Assembly (NCBI RefSeq): GCF_022163125.1 | Contig: NZ_CP091881.1 | Location: 2,914,001-2,978,000, forward strand | Length of the DNA stretch: 64,000 nt | Source of the DNA: Paenibacillus sp. HWE-109 | Lineage (GTDB): Bacteria; Bacillota; Bacilli; Paenibacillales; NBRC-103111 | Direction of reading: 5' to 3' | Shown: one piece after another, positions 17,502-26,406 of the stretch | Position numbering within the stretch: position 1 is the stretch's first letter | Layout: every line of letters starts with the position of its first letter | Program-made: the position numbers and the translations under genes | The notes under the pieces: model-generated | The model's input: only the letters and a program-made list of their open reading frames with translations | Told to the model about the DNA's origin: nothing | Database searches by the model: none

Positions 17502-18269
17502 TTAATTGAAAATATAACCCAAGTCTTGAGAGATCAATAAAGCGGTAGCTTTTACTTGTTCACCGATTTTCATGAACTTGACCGCAGGCAAATCCTTGCT
17601 CAGTGCAGTTATGCTCATTGAAGCGATCACTTTCCCTGTGAAATTGCGGATGGGTGCACCAATACAGCGAACCCCTTCTTCGAATTCTTCATCCTCAATA
17701 GAGAATCCGTACTCGCGAACAAATTCAACATCCTCCAAAAACTTATCGAGACTTCGTTCATTTTTATCTGAAAGCTGACTCCCCTCTTCAGGAAGCATCT
17801 TTTTAATTTCCTCATTAGACATGCCAGAGACAAGGGCTTTGCCTACGCTCGATTGAAACAGGGGCTGGCTTTGTCCAATGGATGTAGCAAAACGAACGAA
17901 ACCATTGCCCTCGACTTTATCGCAATAGATCGGGTTGTTATTAATCAATACTGCCAAATGGGAAGTATAGGGTGTTTCGTGTACTAAACGTTCCAAATGA
18001 GGCCGGGCGATCTGGACCATATCCATGGAATTCAAGTAGCTATTTCCCCAACGCAGCACACCGTGGGCAAGACGATATTTGCCGTTGGGCGTTTTGCAAA
18101 TGATATCAAATTGTTCCAACGTATTCAGAATGACGAATGTAGTGGTTTTAGGAAGATTTAACCTAGAGTGCAGATCACCAATGGACAGCTCTTCGTTAGC
18201 AAGACTATTCAGAATCTGAATTGATTTTTCCAAAGCGGGTACAGTGTATTCTTTGGTTCCTTTTGCCAT
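17502..18269 (-). CDS. IclR-family transcriptional regulator
   Basis: A 255-residue regulator. Its N-terminal winged helix (residues 8-70: VPALEKSIQILNSL, LSIGDLHSRLNLPKTTTFVILNTLEQF) is followed by the IclR effector domain (HLAVLINNNPIYCDKVEGNGFVRF, GQSQPLFQSSVGKALVSGM, GVRCIGAPIRNFTGKVIASMSI). AGGAGG precedes ATG 18269. It is divergent from the SDR / dehydratase / M20 / HAD operon. Two similar operator-like sites (18310-18327 and 18431-18448) lie between them, so it very likely controls that operon and itself. IclR proteins of catabolic operons usually respond to a pathway intermediate. Confidence 0.88.
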   Translation of the reverse strand: MAKGTKEYTVPALEKSIQILNSLANEELSIGDLHSRLNLPKTTTFVILNTLEQFDIICKTPNGKYRLAHGVLRWGNSYLNSMDMVQIARPHLERLVHETPYTSHLAVLINNNPIYCDKVEGNGFVRFATSIGQSQPLFQSSVGKALVSGMSNEEIKKMLPEEGSQLSDKNERSLDKFLEDVEFVREYGFSIEDEEFEEGVRCIGAPIRNFTGKVIASMSITALSKDLPAVKFMKIGEQVKATALLISQDLGYIFN

Positions 18270-18309
18270 GGGATACCTCCTAAAGTAATAGTGGTTAGTA
18301 AAAATAGCA

Positions 18310-18327
18310 TTCAGTATGTTGAACTAT
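18310..18327. promoter_or_regulatory. Putative IclR operator 1
   Basis: TTCAGTATGTTGAACTAT shares 14 of 18 positions with the site at 18431-18448. It lies 40 bp upstream of the iclR-type gene, where it would give autoregulation. Confidence 0.5.
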
Positions 18328-18430
18328 GACTTTTACTTTACAATTATAGTGGTTTGTCTGTCAAGAATAACGACCGTTGACGGATAAGGTAAAGATTCAT
18401 ATAATACAGGTAAAGTTTTTATAATTACAA

Positions 18431-18448
18431 TTCAACATATTGAACTAT
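18431..18448. promoter_or_regulatory. Putative IclR operator 2
   Basis: TTCAACATATTGAACTAT holds the palindrome TTCAA-CATA-TTGAA. It is placed about 115 bp upstream of the SDR start. With site 1 it brackets the divergent promoter region. Confidence 0.55.
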
Positions 18449-18544
18449 TTGATGTAAAATGAGTTTGCAGGATGATTTCAGCATGAGGATCTATTAAACA
18501 ATGCCAAAAAAGAAGAAGCTCAGTTGCAGGAAGGAATGATTATC

Positions 18545-19309
18545 TTGAGGTTAAGCAACAAGCGCACGTTAATTACTGGTGGAGCAAGGGGTATCGGAAA
18601 GGGAATTGTTGAACGGTTTTTACGTGAGGGTGCTAAAGTATTCATTCTGGATATCAAGGAAACGGAACTAAGCATGCTGAAAGCGGAAATTGTAGCGTAT
18701 GCCGATAGTTTTGATTACGCTGTCATTGACTTGAATGATCTGTCTGCTATTCCAGCAGTAGTAGAACAAGCCATCTCCCGCTGGAACGGCATAGATATCC
18801 TAATTAATAATGCTGGCATGGCCGTTCGGGAGTCCTTCCTCGACATCCCGCTCAACCGATGGAACCAAATTATGAATGTAAATTTGAATTCGATGTTCTT
18901 GATTAGCCAGCTTGTAGCCAAACAAATGGTCGAACAAGGTAGTGGCGGGAGCATTGTTAACATGACCTCTAAGAATGGGTTAAAAGGTAGTGGTCAATTA
19001 GCGCATTACAATACTTCAAAAGGGGGAGTCGTACTATTGACGGAATCAATGGCTGTGGAGCTTGCAGCATATGGGATTCGCGTTAATGCGGTAGCACCAG
19101 GGAATATTGGTACTCCGTTGGACGATGAACTGAAGAAGGAAAACCGCGACCTCGATGAGGTTTCAGCTAAAAACCCGATGAAACGAAAGGGAACAATCGC
19201 AGAAATTGCTAACGCTTTTTTGTTCCTGGCTTCTGAGGAAGCTGCGTTTGTCAATGGGAGCACTGTAGTTGTGGATGGGGGGCATCTGGCGAATGCAAGC
19301 GAATTATAA
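18545..19309 (+). CDS. Short-chain dehydrogenase/reductase
   Basis: A 254-residue NAD(P)-dependent oxidoreductase with the classical SDR motifs: TLITGGARGIGKG (coenzyme loop, near residue 10), NNAGMA (about 85), catalytic S with YNTSKGG (Y-x-x-x-K, about 152) and NAVAPGNIGTP. I take TTG 18545, 9 nt after AGGAAGGA, as start. ATG 18536 abuts that ribosome binding site, and TTG 18524 has none. It is the first gene of an operon with a dehydratase, a peptidase-like hydrolase and a HAD phosphatase. In such operons the SDR usually oxidises a sugar or sugar acid. Confidence 0.85.
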   Translation: MRLSNKRTLITGGARGIGKGIVERFLREGAKVFILDIKETELSMLKAEIVAYADSFDYAVIDLNDLSAIPAVVEQAISRWNGIDILINNAGMAVRESFLDIPLNRWNQIMNVNLNSMFLISQLVAKQMVEQGSGGSIVNMTSKNGLKGSGQLAHYNTSKGGVVLLTESMAVELAAYGIRVNAVAPGNIGTPLDDELKKENRDLDEVSAKNPMKRKGTIAEIANAFLFLASEEAAFVNGSTVVVDGGHLANASEL

Positions 19310-21038
19310 ATTACGCAGTAGTGAATGGTTCAATAATGAAAATGCGGAATTAACTTTTCAACATCGATCTGCCATGAGGGCAATGGGACATAATCCTGAT
19401 TCTTTTGTTGGGAAGCCAATTATTGGAATTTTCAATGCGTGGAATGATTTTAATAGTTGCAATTATCCTCATAAAGAGCTGGTAGAGTACGTGAAGCGGG
19501 GAGTACTTCTTGCTGGAGGTTATCCAATTGAGATGCATACGATTTCCACTCCGGCAGATTTCATGAAACCATCCGATCTGTTATATCGCAATTTGTTGTC
19601 TATGGACATAGAAGAAAGCATCCGCTCTCAGCCTATAGATGGAGTGGTGCTGCTATGTGAATGTGACAAGACAGTTCCTGCTCAATTAATGGGGGCGGCA
19701 AGTTGTGATTTGCCTACTCTTCAATTGGCAGCAGGGCATCGTTCCTCAGGCAGCTTCCAGGGGAAAAAGGTCAATTACGGAACCGACTTATGGAAATATT
19801 CCGACGATTATAAAGCAGGGCTGTTCTCCGAGAAGGATTGGAATGAATTGGAGAAATCGATTTCATGCAGTTTAGGCGGCTGTCCTGTGATGGGTACCGC
19901 TTCAACAATGAAGAGCCTGTCGGAAATGCTTGGCATGATGCTTCCAGGTACATCGAGCATCCCAGCCACACATGCCCATCGCAAAGTAACGGCAGAATCT
20001 ACAGGTATTCGAATCGTAGAAATGGTGCGAGAGCAGCTCACGCCATCTAAATTGATGACTATGGAGGCTTTCAGCAATGCAATAAAGCTAGCAGCTGCTA
20101 TCGGCGGTTCAACGAATGCAACGATTCATTTGACTGCTATTGCAGGCAGACTGGGCATTCGCATCCCGATCGAAACCTATGCTGAGCTAACGGCTGATAT
20201 TCCACTGATCGTTAATTTACAGCCGAGCGGCATGCACAGTATGGATGATTTTTTTAATGCGGGAGGCTTGCGGCGTGTGGTGCAGAAATTGCTGCCGCTG
20301 CTGAATACAGATTGCTTGGGATGTACAGGGGAAACAATAGAGCAGATTTATGGACGTGAAATGTGGGAAAATGAAGAGAGCTCGGAAGTAATTTCTTCTA
20401 TTGCAGAGCCATTTAAAGCTAAATCCGGATTTGCCATCCTCAAAGGAAATATTTCACCTCACGGAGCGGTGATCAAAAAATCAGCCGTTTCACCAGAGCT
20501 ATTTCAACATCGCGGTCAAGCTGTGGTTTTCGAGAATTATCTGGATATGCTAGCGCGAATTGACAGTGATGATTTAGAGGTTGACGCTAGCAGCGTGCTT
20601 GTTCTAAAGCACTGCGGCCCTGTGGCAATGGGCATGCCGGAATGGGGTTCAATTCCAATTCCTGCGAAGCTGCTTAAGCTTGGAATTCGCGATATGGTTC
20701 GAATCAGCGATGGCCGAATGAGTGGGACTAGTTATGGGGCTGTAATTTTGCATGTCTCGCCTGAATCAGCCATTGGCGGACCGCTTGCGATTATCCAAAA
20801 TGGCGACTGGATTGAGCTGGATATAGAGGCATCATCCTTAAATCTGATGCTTTCGGAAGAAGAAATTGCAGCTAGGCTAGCTGAATGGATAGCTCCTGAA
20901 CCGCAGCATACCCGCGGTTACCCGCGGTTGTTTGCAGACCATGCGCTCCAAGCCCACGAAGGCTGCGATTTGGACATTCTGCGACCGAAAAATAAGCAGG
21001 AAGCCGTATTCGTGCCCCCGATTGTTGGCCGGGGCTGA
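19293..21038 (+). CDS. IlvD/Edd-family dehydratase, probably sugar-acid type
   Basis: A 581-residue iron-sulfur dehydratase. The three cluster cysteines are visible in NDFNSCNYPHKEL, VVLLCECDKTVPAQ and LGGCPVMGTASTM. GGSTNATIHLTAIAGRLGI and the C-terminal DGRMSGTSYGAVILHVSPE are also family landmarks. Length and context (SDR, no other branched-chain amino acid genes) favour a sugar-acid dehydratase such as an arabinonate or xylonate dehydratase over IlvD itself; the exact substrate is open. ATG 19293 overlaps the end of the SDR gene by 17 bp, so translation is coupled; a longer start at 19269 is possible. Confidence 0.83.
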   Translation: MQANYKLRSSEWFNNENAELTFQHRSAMRAMGHNPDSFVGKPIIGIFNAWNDFNSCNYPHKELVEYVKRGVLLAGGYPIEMHTISTPADFMKPSDLLYRNLLSMDIEESIRSQPIDGVVLLCECDKTVPAQLMGAASCDLPTLQLAAGHRSSGSFQGKKVNYGTDLWKYSDDYKAGLFSEKDWNELEKSISCSLGGCPVMGTASTMKSLSEMLGMMLPGTSSIPATHAHRKVTAESTGIRIVEMVREQLTPSKLMTMEAFSNAIKLAAAIGGSTNATIHLTAIAGRLGIRIPIETYAELTADIPLIVNLQPSGMHSMDDFFNAGGLRRVVQKLLPLLNTDCLGCTGETIEQIYGREMWENEESSEVISSIAEPFKAKSGFAILKGNISPHGAVIKKSAVSPELFQHRGQAVVFENYLDMLARIDSDDLEVDASSVLVLKHCGPVAMGMPEWGSIPIPAKLLKLGIRDMVRISDGRMSGTSYGAVILHVSPESAIGGPLAIIQNGDWIELDIEASSLNLMLSEEEIAARLAEWIAPEPQHTRGYPRLFADHALQAHEGCDLDILRPKNKQEAVFVPPIVGRG

Positions 21039-21078
21039 TATGGCTTTCCAATCTTAATGAAAGCAGGCGACCCCATTC

Positions 21079-22245
21079 ATGATGAATGCCTTAGAAAATG
21101 TGAATATCAATCGTGTAATTTCCGATACCTTAGATCTGGTCCATATTCCTAGCGCAACTGGAAATACGCTGGATGCAGCGGCCAGATATGAGCAGATGCT
21201 TCGCGAAGTGGGCTGTACGGTAGAGCGCTACGAATTTATTCCGAATAATCCTACGCTTGTCGCCGTCTATGGGGAAGACTGCGGAGGGAAATCAATCCTT
21301 TTCAACGGGCATATGGATGTAGTTCCTCTTGCTCATGATACAGCGGAAGTAAAAGATGGGCGGATTTATGGCAGAGGTGCTTGCGATATGAAAGGCTCAC
21401 TCGCCTGTATTCTGGAGGTCGTGCGAATTTTACACGAGACGAATACCGTGCTGCCGGGCAAATTAATCATCGTCGCCAACAGCTTGCACGAAAGTCCGGG
21501 GGGCAGAGGCGAGGATTTGTACGCCTTGACCTCACAAATCCCGCTGAAAGCTGATCTCGCAGTTGTTATGGAGGGAGCATCTGTAGATTGTACGATAGCT
21601 CAGCTTGGATCGGCAACCTTCGAAATTACAGTTGAACGTGAGGGAGACACATGCCATCAGCTATATGCGGCACCAAACACGCCACATCCGATCACTATTG
21701 CCGCTGAAGTCGTGCGATTATTAGATCAATGGAATATAGAGCTGGAAAAAGAATGGATAGAGGATATCGGATATGCTTCATTTTTTGTCGGTTCGCTTCA
21801 CAGTGGTCAATTCTATAACCAGCTGCCAAATCAGGCGGTCCTGGTTGGTGTTAGAAGATATGATCCGCATCATACATTCGAGAATGTGGAACAAACATTA
21901 AAGCTCAGACTGGATGAGCTTGCTGAGCAGCATGGTGTTCAAATCCATCTCGATATGTTAAAAGTAAGAGACGGCTATCGTATTGATAAACACAGCTCAG
22001 CAGTTGCTGCGCTGCAGCGAGCTGTTAGCCAAGTGAGAAAAATTAATCTTCCCTTAGTCGGGAAAAAGGTTGTTACGGATGCCGGTATTTTGGCAAATGC
22101 TTTGGGAGTTCCGGTGTTATGCTGTGGACCCGATCAACATACCGCACATGGAGATGTGGAGTATGTCGAAATTAATGAGCTAGAAATAACGGTCAAAGTG
22201 TATCTGAAGCTGATCGAAGAATTTATGCTGAATGAAGCAACATGA
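21079..22245 (+). CDS. M20-family metallohydrolase (ArgE/DapE type)
   Basis: A 388-residue zinc hydrolase. Metal-binding motifs are FNGHMDVVP (about residues 75-83), GRGACDMKGSLA (about 95-106) and the catalytic NSLHESPGGRGE (about 138-149). CGPDQHTAHGDVEYVE near the end supplies the last His ligand. The family removes acyl or aminoacyl groups from amino-acid derivatives. It lies 40 bp after the dehydratase gene in the IclR-linked operon, so it may release the substrate from a conjugate, an unusual partner for a sugar-acid dehydratase. ATG ATG at 21079/21082; the ribosome binding site (AGCAGGCGA) is weak, which suggests coupling. Confidence 0.8.
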   Translation: MMNALENVNINRVISDTLDLVHIPSATGNTLDAAARYEQMLREVGCTVERYEFIPNNPTLVAVYGEDCGGKSILFNGHMDVVPLAHDTAEVKDGRIYGRGACDMKGSLACILEVVRILHETNTVLPGKLIIVANSLHESPGGRGEDLYALTSQIPLKADLAVVMEGASVDCTIAQLGSATFEITVEREGDTCHQLYAAPNTPHPITIAAEVVRLLDQWNIELEKEWIEDIGYASFFVGSLHSGQFYNQLPNQAVLVGVRRYDPHHTFENVEQTLKLRLDELAEQHGVQIHLDMLKVRDGYRIDKHSSAVAALQRAVSQVRKINLPLVGKKVVTDAGILANALGVPVLCCGPDQHTAHGDVEYVEINELEITVKVYLKLIEEFMLNEAT

Positions 22246-22289
22246 AAATGGGATCATTGAAATCCTAGATATATCAGGGAGATGAAATC

Positions 22290-22928
22290 TTGAAAGCTTT
22301 TATTTTTGATATGGATGGTGTCATTATTGATAGTGAACCAATGCACTTTGATATTGATGTTAAGACAATGAATTTTTTTGGGGTTACTATTTCCCCTCAG
22401 GAACTAGAAGAATTCGTTGGAATGACCAATCCAGAAATGTGGAAGATTTTAAAACAAAAATTCAATCTCTCAAATTCAGTATCCGATATCATCGAATATC
22501 AACTTTCTTCAAAGATTGAATGGATAAGAACAACTGAAATCAGTCCAATTAACGGTATATATGAATTAATCCTCGAACTTAAAAAGCACAATATAGTATT
22601 AGGAATAGCGTCTTCTTCTCCGATCAAATTTATAAACGAAGTCTTATTAAAGTTTAAAATACGGGATTATTTTGATTGCATAGTTAGTGGAGAAGAAGTA
22701 GCAAAAGGCAAGCCAGAGCCGGATGTCTATTTAGAAGCTGCTAGACTTTTGGGAGTCGATCCGTCTGACTGTATGGTTCTTGAAGATTCTAGAAATGGAA
22801 TTCAATCCGCAAAATCTGCAGGAATGACATGTATTGGATTTATAAACAAAAACTCAGGGAATCAAGATTTATCAAGGGCAGACATTATTGTTAACTCAAT
22901 TAAAGATATTAAAGTAACCGATCTTTAG
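22290..22928 (+). CDS. HAD-superfamily phosphatase / beta-phosphoglucomutase-like
   Basis: A 212-residue HAD hydrolase. Motif I is AFIFDMDGVIIDSEP (nucleophile Asp 8, acid/base Asp 10), motif II LGIASSSPIKF, motif III GKPEPDVYLEAA and motif IV MVLEDSRNGIQSA. The DGVIxDSEPxH pattern and helical cap are typical of beta-phosphoglucomutase and sugar-phosphate phosphatases. The start is TTG 22290, with GGGAG 11 nt upstream. Its base composition is more AT-rich than the three genes before it, so although it lies 44 bp downstream it may not be an original member of the operon. Confidence 0.83.
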   Translation: MKAFIFDMDGVIIDSEPMHFDIDVKTMNFFGVTISPQELEEFVGMTNPEMWKILKQKFNLSNSVSDIIEYQLSSKIEWIRTTEISPINGIYELILELKKHNIVLGIASSSPIKFINEVLLKFKIRDYFDCIVSGEEVAKGKPEPDVYLEAARLLGVDPSDCMVLEDSRNGIQSAKSAGMTCIGFINKNSGNQDLSRADIIVNSIKDIKVTDL

Positions 22929-23008
22929 AAGGAGCAACTGAAGAGGTCCAATTACGACAGATAACACCATATTCATGCTTCGGGCCATTCGGCCATCGGA
23001 GTTTAGTA

Positions 23009-23053
23009 ATGGATGTTGTTAGCGCAACAAAAAGTGATTGCTCATTTGAGTAA
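23009..23053 (+). pseudogene. Possible 5' scrap of a GNAT gene
   Basis: The 14 codons MDVVSATKSDCSFE resemble the start of the truncated acetyltransferase at 56457 (MNVVSATKDDLSGW) and then stop. The match is short, so this is tentative. The rest of 22929-23208 shows only the terminator. Confidence 0.25.
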
Positions 23054-23063
23054 CTATAGTTGA

Positions 23064-23093
23064 GGAGCTTGCTTTGCAAGTTCCTTTTTTTTG
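23064..23093 (+). terminator. Terminator after the HAD gene
   Basis: GGAGCTTGC (23064-23072) pairs with GCAAGTTCC (23076-23084, one G-U) and runs into TTTTTTTT. Confidence 0.8.
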
Positions 23094-23208
23094 TTCATTT
23101 AATACTCCCGGGTGTTTGTGTTAATGAACTCTCGACAATCAGAGAGGGATTAAAGAACAATACTACGAATAAATACATCAGAGTCTATTTTGAAATGAGT
23201 GATGGTTT

Positions 23209-23478
23209 TTGGAGGAAAGTAAACGGAAGGCTTATTTAGCTCTTAATTATCAAGCGCTATTGGATATTAAAAACAGTGGCGAATTCAATGCAAGTAACTA
23301 TAATCGAGTATTTCGAATAGCACATGCTTTTCACAATCTTGCTTTGTCCATTACGGAGGATTTTGAAGGATTTAATGAGGAAAACTTCTGGAGTAGTGTA
23401 AATGGACTTGAAAAAGAATTTGGATTAATTCATTATAGAGAATTGTTTGAAAACATAGTAAACCAGGCTGAATTTTAA
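23209..23478 (+). CDS. Small uncharacterised protein (89 aa)
   Basis: I do not recognise it. The product is an acidic, mainly helical, soluble protein with the central block FNASNYNRVFRIAHAFHNLA and the end FGLIHYRELFENIVNQ. The amino-acid composition looks coding. The only start in frame is TTG 23209, because a TGA lies four codons upstream, and there is no clear ribosome binding site, so this may be the 3' part of a formerly longer gene. Confidence 0.5.
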   Translation: MEESKRKAYLALNYQALLDIKNSGEFNASNYNRVFRIAHAFHNLALSITEDFEGFNEENFWSSVNGLEKEFGLIHYRELFENIVNQAEF

Positions 23479-23599
23479 GTTAACGGAAACTTTAGCAAAT
23501 CATCTAAATCTTAAGATTTAGAGAGTATTTAAGCGGAAAATGATTCCTCATTGGGGGAGAATTTAGTGCTACATGTGTGGTTTATGCTTACGGAAGGCA

Positions 23600-23632
23600 A
23601 AAGTCCCCTCCGTCGTTATGGCGGAAGGGGCT
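23600..23632 (-). terminator. Terminator of the GC-rich efflux operon
   Basis: On the minus strand CCCCTTCCGCC (23620-23630) pairs with GACGGAGGGG (23605-23614) and is followed by ACTTTTG. It lies just beyond the stop codon of the efflux pump. Confidence 0.55.
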
Positions 23633-23640
23633 GAGCTTTC

Positions 23641-25170
23641 TTATCGATCGGGGGCTGCTGATCCCACAATGGTTGAGCTGCGCTCCCGTCGACGCGCCTG
23701 GAATGCTGCCGCTACGATGAGGACGCCTGCGATGAGCGTGACGACGCTCGCAACTTGCAGCGCGGAAATGGCTCCGGTGGTGAAGGCGTCGATGATCGCA
23801 GCTCGTTGAGCGGGGTCTGTAGCGACTCCCTCGGCGACCGTACGCGGGATCGGGTCGACATGCTGAAGGCTTGCCGGCAGATGACGGGTAAAACTTTCGG
23901 TCAGCACGGTGCCGACAACCGCGACGCCGAGGGCGCTGCCGAGTTCTCGAGTAGCAGATTGAAGTCCTCCTGCAACGCCAGCCTGTTCGGCGGGCAGCGC
24001 CGAGGTGAGTTCGGCTGTCAAGCACGGAAGTGCGAGCGCGAAGCCAAGCCCGATGAGGACGAGCCAAGCCGCGTAGGCAAAGTACGGCTGATACACGGCG
24101 GAGGCCAGACCGAACAGTCCGATGCCAATGGCGAGGAAGGCCGCAGACAGCGTTAGGGGAATGCCGAAGCGCCTCACCAGATCAGGAACGAATCGTGCAC
24201 CGAGCAGCATCGGCACCGTCATAGGAACAATCGCAAATCCGGCTTGTAGGACGGAGTACCCGCGACCGTACTGCAGGAGCGAAGCGTTGAGGTAGAAAAG
24301 GCCGAAGCTGCCGAAGAACATCACGAGCATGCCAAGGCTGACGGTACTGAGCAGAGGGATGCGGAACAGACGCGGGTCGAGCAAGGGGTGACGAACGCGC
24401 AGTTCGACCACGACCCAGACAGAGCCGAGTACGATACTGGCGACGAACGCGGCGATAACGATGAAGCTGTTCCAACCGTTCTCCGGCCCCTCGATGATGC
24501 CGATTAAGAGAGCTATGGTTGTCGCGATAAGCAAAACCGTGCCAGCAGGGTCAAGTTTGCGCGGGCTGCGGCTGCTGCGTCGTACGACCAGTGCCGTCAA
24601 AAACACACAAAGAAGTGCTATTGGCACAATGGCCGCGAATAGCGTCCGCCACGAGCCGGCAGTCAGCAGCACCGCGCCGGCGATATTGCCGACGAGCCCG
24701 CCCATGCCGGTCATCGCGCCCCAAATGGCGAGGGCCCGGCTGCGTCGTTCTGGTAATGTCTCGTGAATAAGTACGCCCACGCAGTTCGGAAGCACCATGG
24801 CCGCACCGACGCCGGTGATCGCACGACCGAGTAGCAGCCACGTCACGTTCCCAGCGGCTGCCGAGATCGCAGCTCCAACTGCGAACGTGACGAGCCCGGC
24901 AATCAGTACGCCCTTGCGTCCAAACCGGTCGCCGGCCGCTCCGCCTGGGATGACCAAGCAAGCGAACACGACGACATACGCGTCAACGATCCACAGCAGC
25001 TCCGAAGAGCTCGGGTGCAACCCGCTGGCAGCAAGCTTTGGAACCGCCAAATTGATGGCGGCAACAAGGCCCACGACCAAGATGGTACACGCGCACACGC
25101 AAGCCAGAACCAGTCCAGGCTTCCGTGGCGGATTCACAGCTCCAGGCGACATTGTCTGGGGGTCGCTCAT
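23641..25170 (-). CDS. DHA2-type MFS efflux transporter, high-GC origin
   Basis: A 509-residue, 14-helix proton antiporter. Motifs visible are LLWIVDAYVVVFACLVIPGGAAGDRFGRK (motif A region), LLGRAITGVGAAMVLPN (motif B), and the motif C region around MTGMGGLVGNIAGAVLL with SWRTLFAAIVPIAL. It would export a hydrophobic compound across the cytoplasmic membrane. GC content is far above the neighbouring genes, and the Ala/Val/Arg-rich protein looks actinobacterial. ATG 25170 overlaps the stop codon of the upstream epimerase-like gene by one base (TAATG), so translation is coupled. The pair is divergent from a TetR gene. Confidence 0.87.
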   Translation of the reverse strand: MSDPQTMSPGAVNPPRKPGLVLACVCACTILVVGLVAAINLAVPKLAASGLHPSSSELLWIVDAYVVVFACLVIPGGAAGDRFGRKGVLIAGLVTFAVGAAISAAAGNVTWLLLGRAITGVGAAMVLPNCVGVLIHETLPERRSRALAIWGAMTGMGGLVGNIAGAVLLTAGSWRTLFAAIVPIALLCVFLTALVVRRSSRSPRKLDPAGTVLLIATTIALLIGIIEGPENGWNSFIVIAAFVASIVLGSVWVVVELRVRHPLLDPRLFRIPLLSTVSLGMLVMFFGSFGLFYLNASLLQYGRGYSVLQAGFAIVPMTVPMLLGARFVPDLVRRFGIPLTLSAAFLAIGIGLFGLASAVYQPYFAYAAWLVLIGLGFALALPCLTAELTSALPAEQAGVAGGLQSATRELGSALGVAVVGTVLTESFTRHLPASLQHVDPIPRTVAEGVATDPAQRAAIIDAFTTGAISALQVASVVTLIAGVLIVAAAFQARRRERSSTIVGSAAPDR

Positions 25171-26072
25171 TATTGCCCGGCTTTCTTGTACGCACCCGCC
25201 AAGATGTCATCAATTAGAGTCGGCCCTACGGGCGTCCATGCGAGTAGTTCACGGGTGCGTTCGCTTGAACCGTTCATGGATAGTTTGAAGAAGCGGCCGA
25301 CAAAACCGAAGTGCGCAACTGCATCCTCCGGTGCGATCGTAGCCACCGGGATATCGAGTGAGCGGCCGATGGCTTCGGCAATTGCCCGGGTGGAGATGGT
25401 TTCCTCTGCGACCGCATGCAAGCGTGATCCGGCCGGCGCCTTCTCAATTCCAAGCCGGATGAGCTTGGCGGCATCGGAACGGTGCACTGCGGACCATGCA
25501 TGGGAGCCGTCATCGATGTACCCGGACACGCCATGCTTGCGCGCAGCGCTCATCAGGAAATTGACAAAGCCCCAGTCTCCAGCTCCGTGAACCGTCGGTG
25601 CGAACCGGATGATGATAGTCCGCACTCCGCGACCGACGTAGTCGAGAGCGAGGTTCTCCGCGCCGCCTCGGTGAGAATCCGTGCCCACATCAGGTGACGG
25701 GTCCGTCTCCAGTATCGGCCGCCCCTGAAACAGACCGGACATTCCAGTCGCGACCATGAAAGGGCGGTTGGTACCGACCAGCGCCTCGGCAATGGTTTCG
25801 ACTGCAACCCGCTCCGTTCGGTCAGACTCCGCCGGATTTGCAAAGTCGTGTTTGTTCGCCAGGTGAACGACAGCGTCCGCCTCGGCCGCCCCGCGGCGGA
25901 GAGAGTCGAGGTCATCGAGGTCCCCGCGCAATACCTTCGCGCCTTTCGCCTCGAGTGACGCAGCAGAGGCGTCCGAACGGACCAACCCAACGACCTTGTG
26001 TCCAGTTTTCAGCAGCTCATCTACGGTGGCCGATCCGATCCACCCAGTTGCTCCAGTGACAAATACATTCAT
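25170..26072 (-). CDS. NAD(P)-dependent epimerase/dehydratase-like SDR
   Basis: A 300-residue extended/atypical SDR. MNVFVTGATGWIGSATVDEL gives the G-x-x-G-x-x-G coenzyme loop, DLDDLDSLRRGAAEADAVVHLA follows, and GWSVRTP-like high-GC codons run throughout. A canonical Y-x-x-x-K is not obvious, so it may act as a reductase-like or binding protein. I choose ATG 26072, 9 nt after AAGGAGG; the open frame reaches 26153 but without support. It is the first gene of the TetR-linked operon. The same pair (SDR plus efflux pump next to TetR) is common in actinobacteria, where it is tied to xenobiotic resistance. The substrate is unknown. Confidence 0.83.
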   Translation of the reverse strand: MNVFVTGATGWIGSATVDELLKTGHKVVGLVRSDASAASLEAKGAKVLRGDLDDLDSLRRGAAEADAVVHLANKHDFANPAESDRTERVAVETIAEALVGTNRPFMVATGMSGLFQGRPILETDPSPDVGTDSHRGGAENLALDYVGRGVRTIIIRFAPTVHGAGDWGFVNFLMSAARKHGVSGYIDDGSHAWSAVHRSDAAKLIRLGIEKAPAGSRLHAVAEETISTRAIAEAIGRSLDIPVATIAPEDAVAHFGFVGRFFKLSMNGSSERTRELLAWTPVGPTLIDDILAGAYKKAGQ

Positions 26073-26172
26073 TCTTTTTACCTCCTTGCAGCCCTTTTGT
26101 GGGCTGCAGCATATTTTTGCGGTTACTCGCATCATCAGAATGCAAGATGACATCCGTTTATATTAATTACGA

Positions 26173-26216
26173 GACACCGTGTAACTTAATATACTATAAA
26201 CGGTACATGGTGTCCA
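26173..26216 (-). promoter_or_regulatory. Promoter and operator of the epimerase / efflux operon
   Basis: On the minus strand TGGACA (26216-26211), a 17-bp spacer and TATATT (26193-26188) form a sigma-A promoter. GACACC (26173-26178) and GGTGTC (26209-26214) are inverted around the -10 and the spacer, which suits binding by the divergent TetR protein. Confidence 0.6.
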
Positions 26217-26371
26217 CTATTTATTTGGAGCAAGACGTGTGTGAATGCTGTCAAAGTGACAAAAGCCTCAGCGAACAGAGCCGTAGTCGCGGTGAAAGCG
26301 ACGGGTGCGCACCAATTAATACGTCCGGTCACCGATTTAAAAAGCGGCCAGCTGTGTCGCACTTCCATAAA

Positions 26372-26400
26372 TGGACAAGAAGCAACGCCACTTGTATAAT
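26372..26400 (+). promoter_or_regulatory. Promoter of the TetR gene, leaderless
   Basis: TGGACA (26372-26377), 17 bp, TATAAT (26395-26400). The usual start of transcription seven bases on falls exactly on the A of ATG 26407. Confidence 0.65.
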
Positions 26401-26406
26401 TGTGAC

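Noticed and set aside
24551..25288. Long frames on both strands in the GC-rich cluster
   Set aside because: High GC leaves alternative frames open; only the MFS, epimerase and TetR readings show family motifs.
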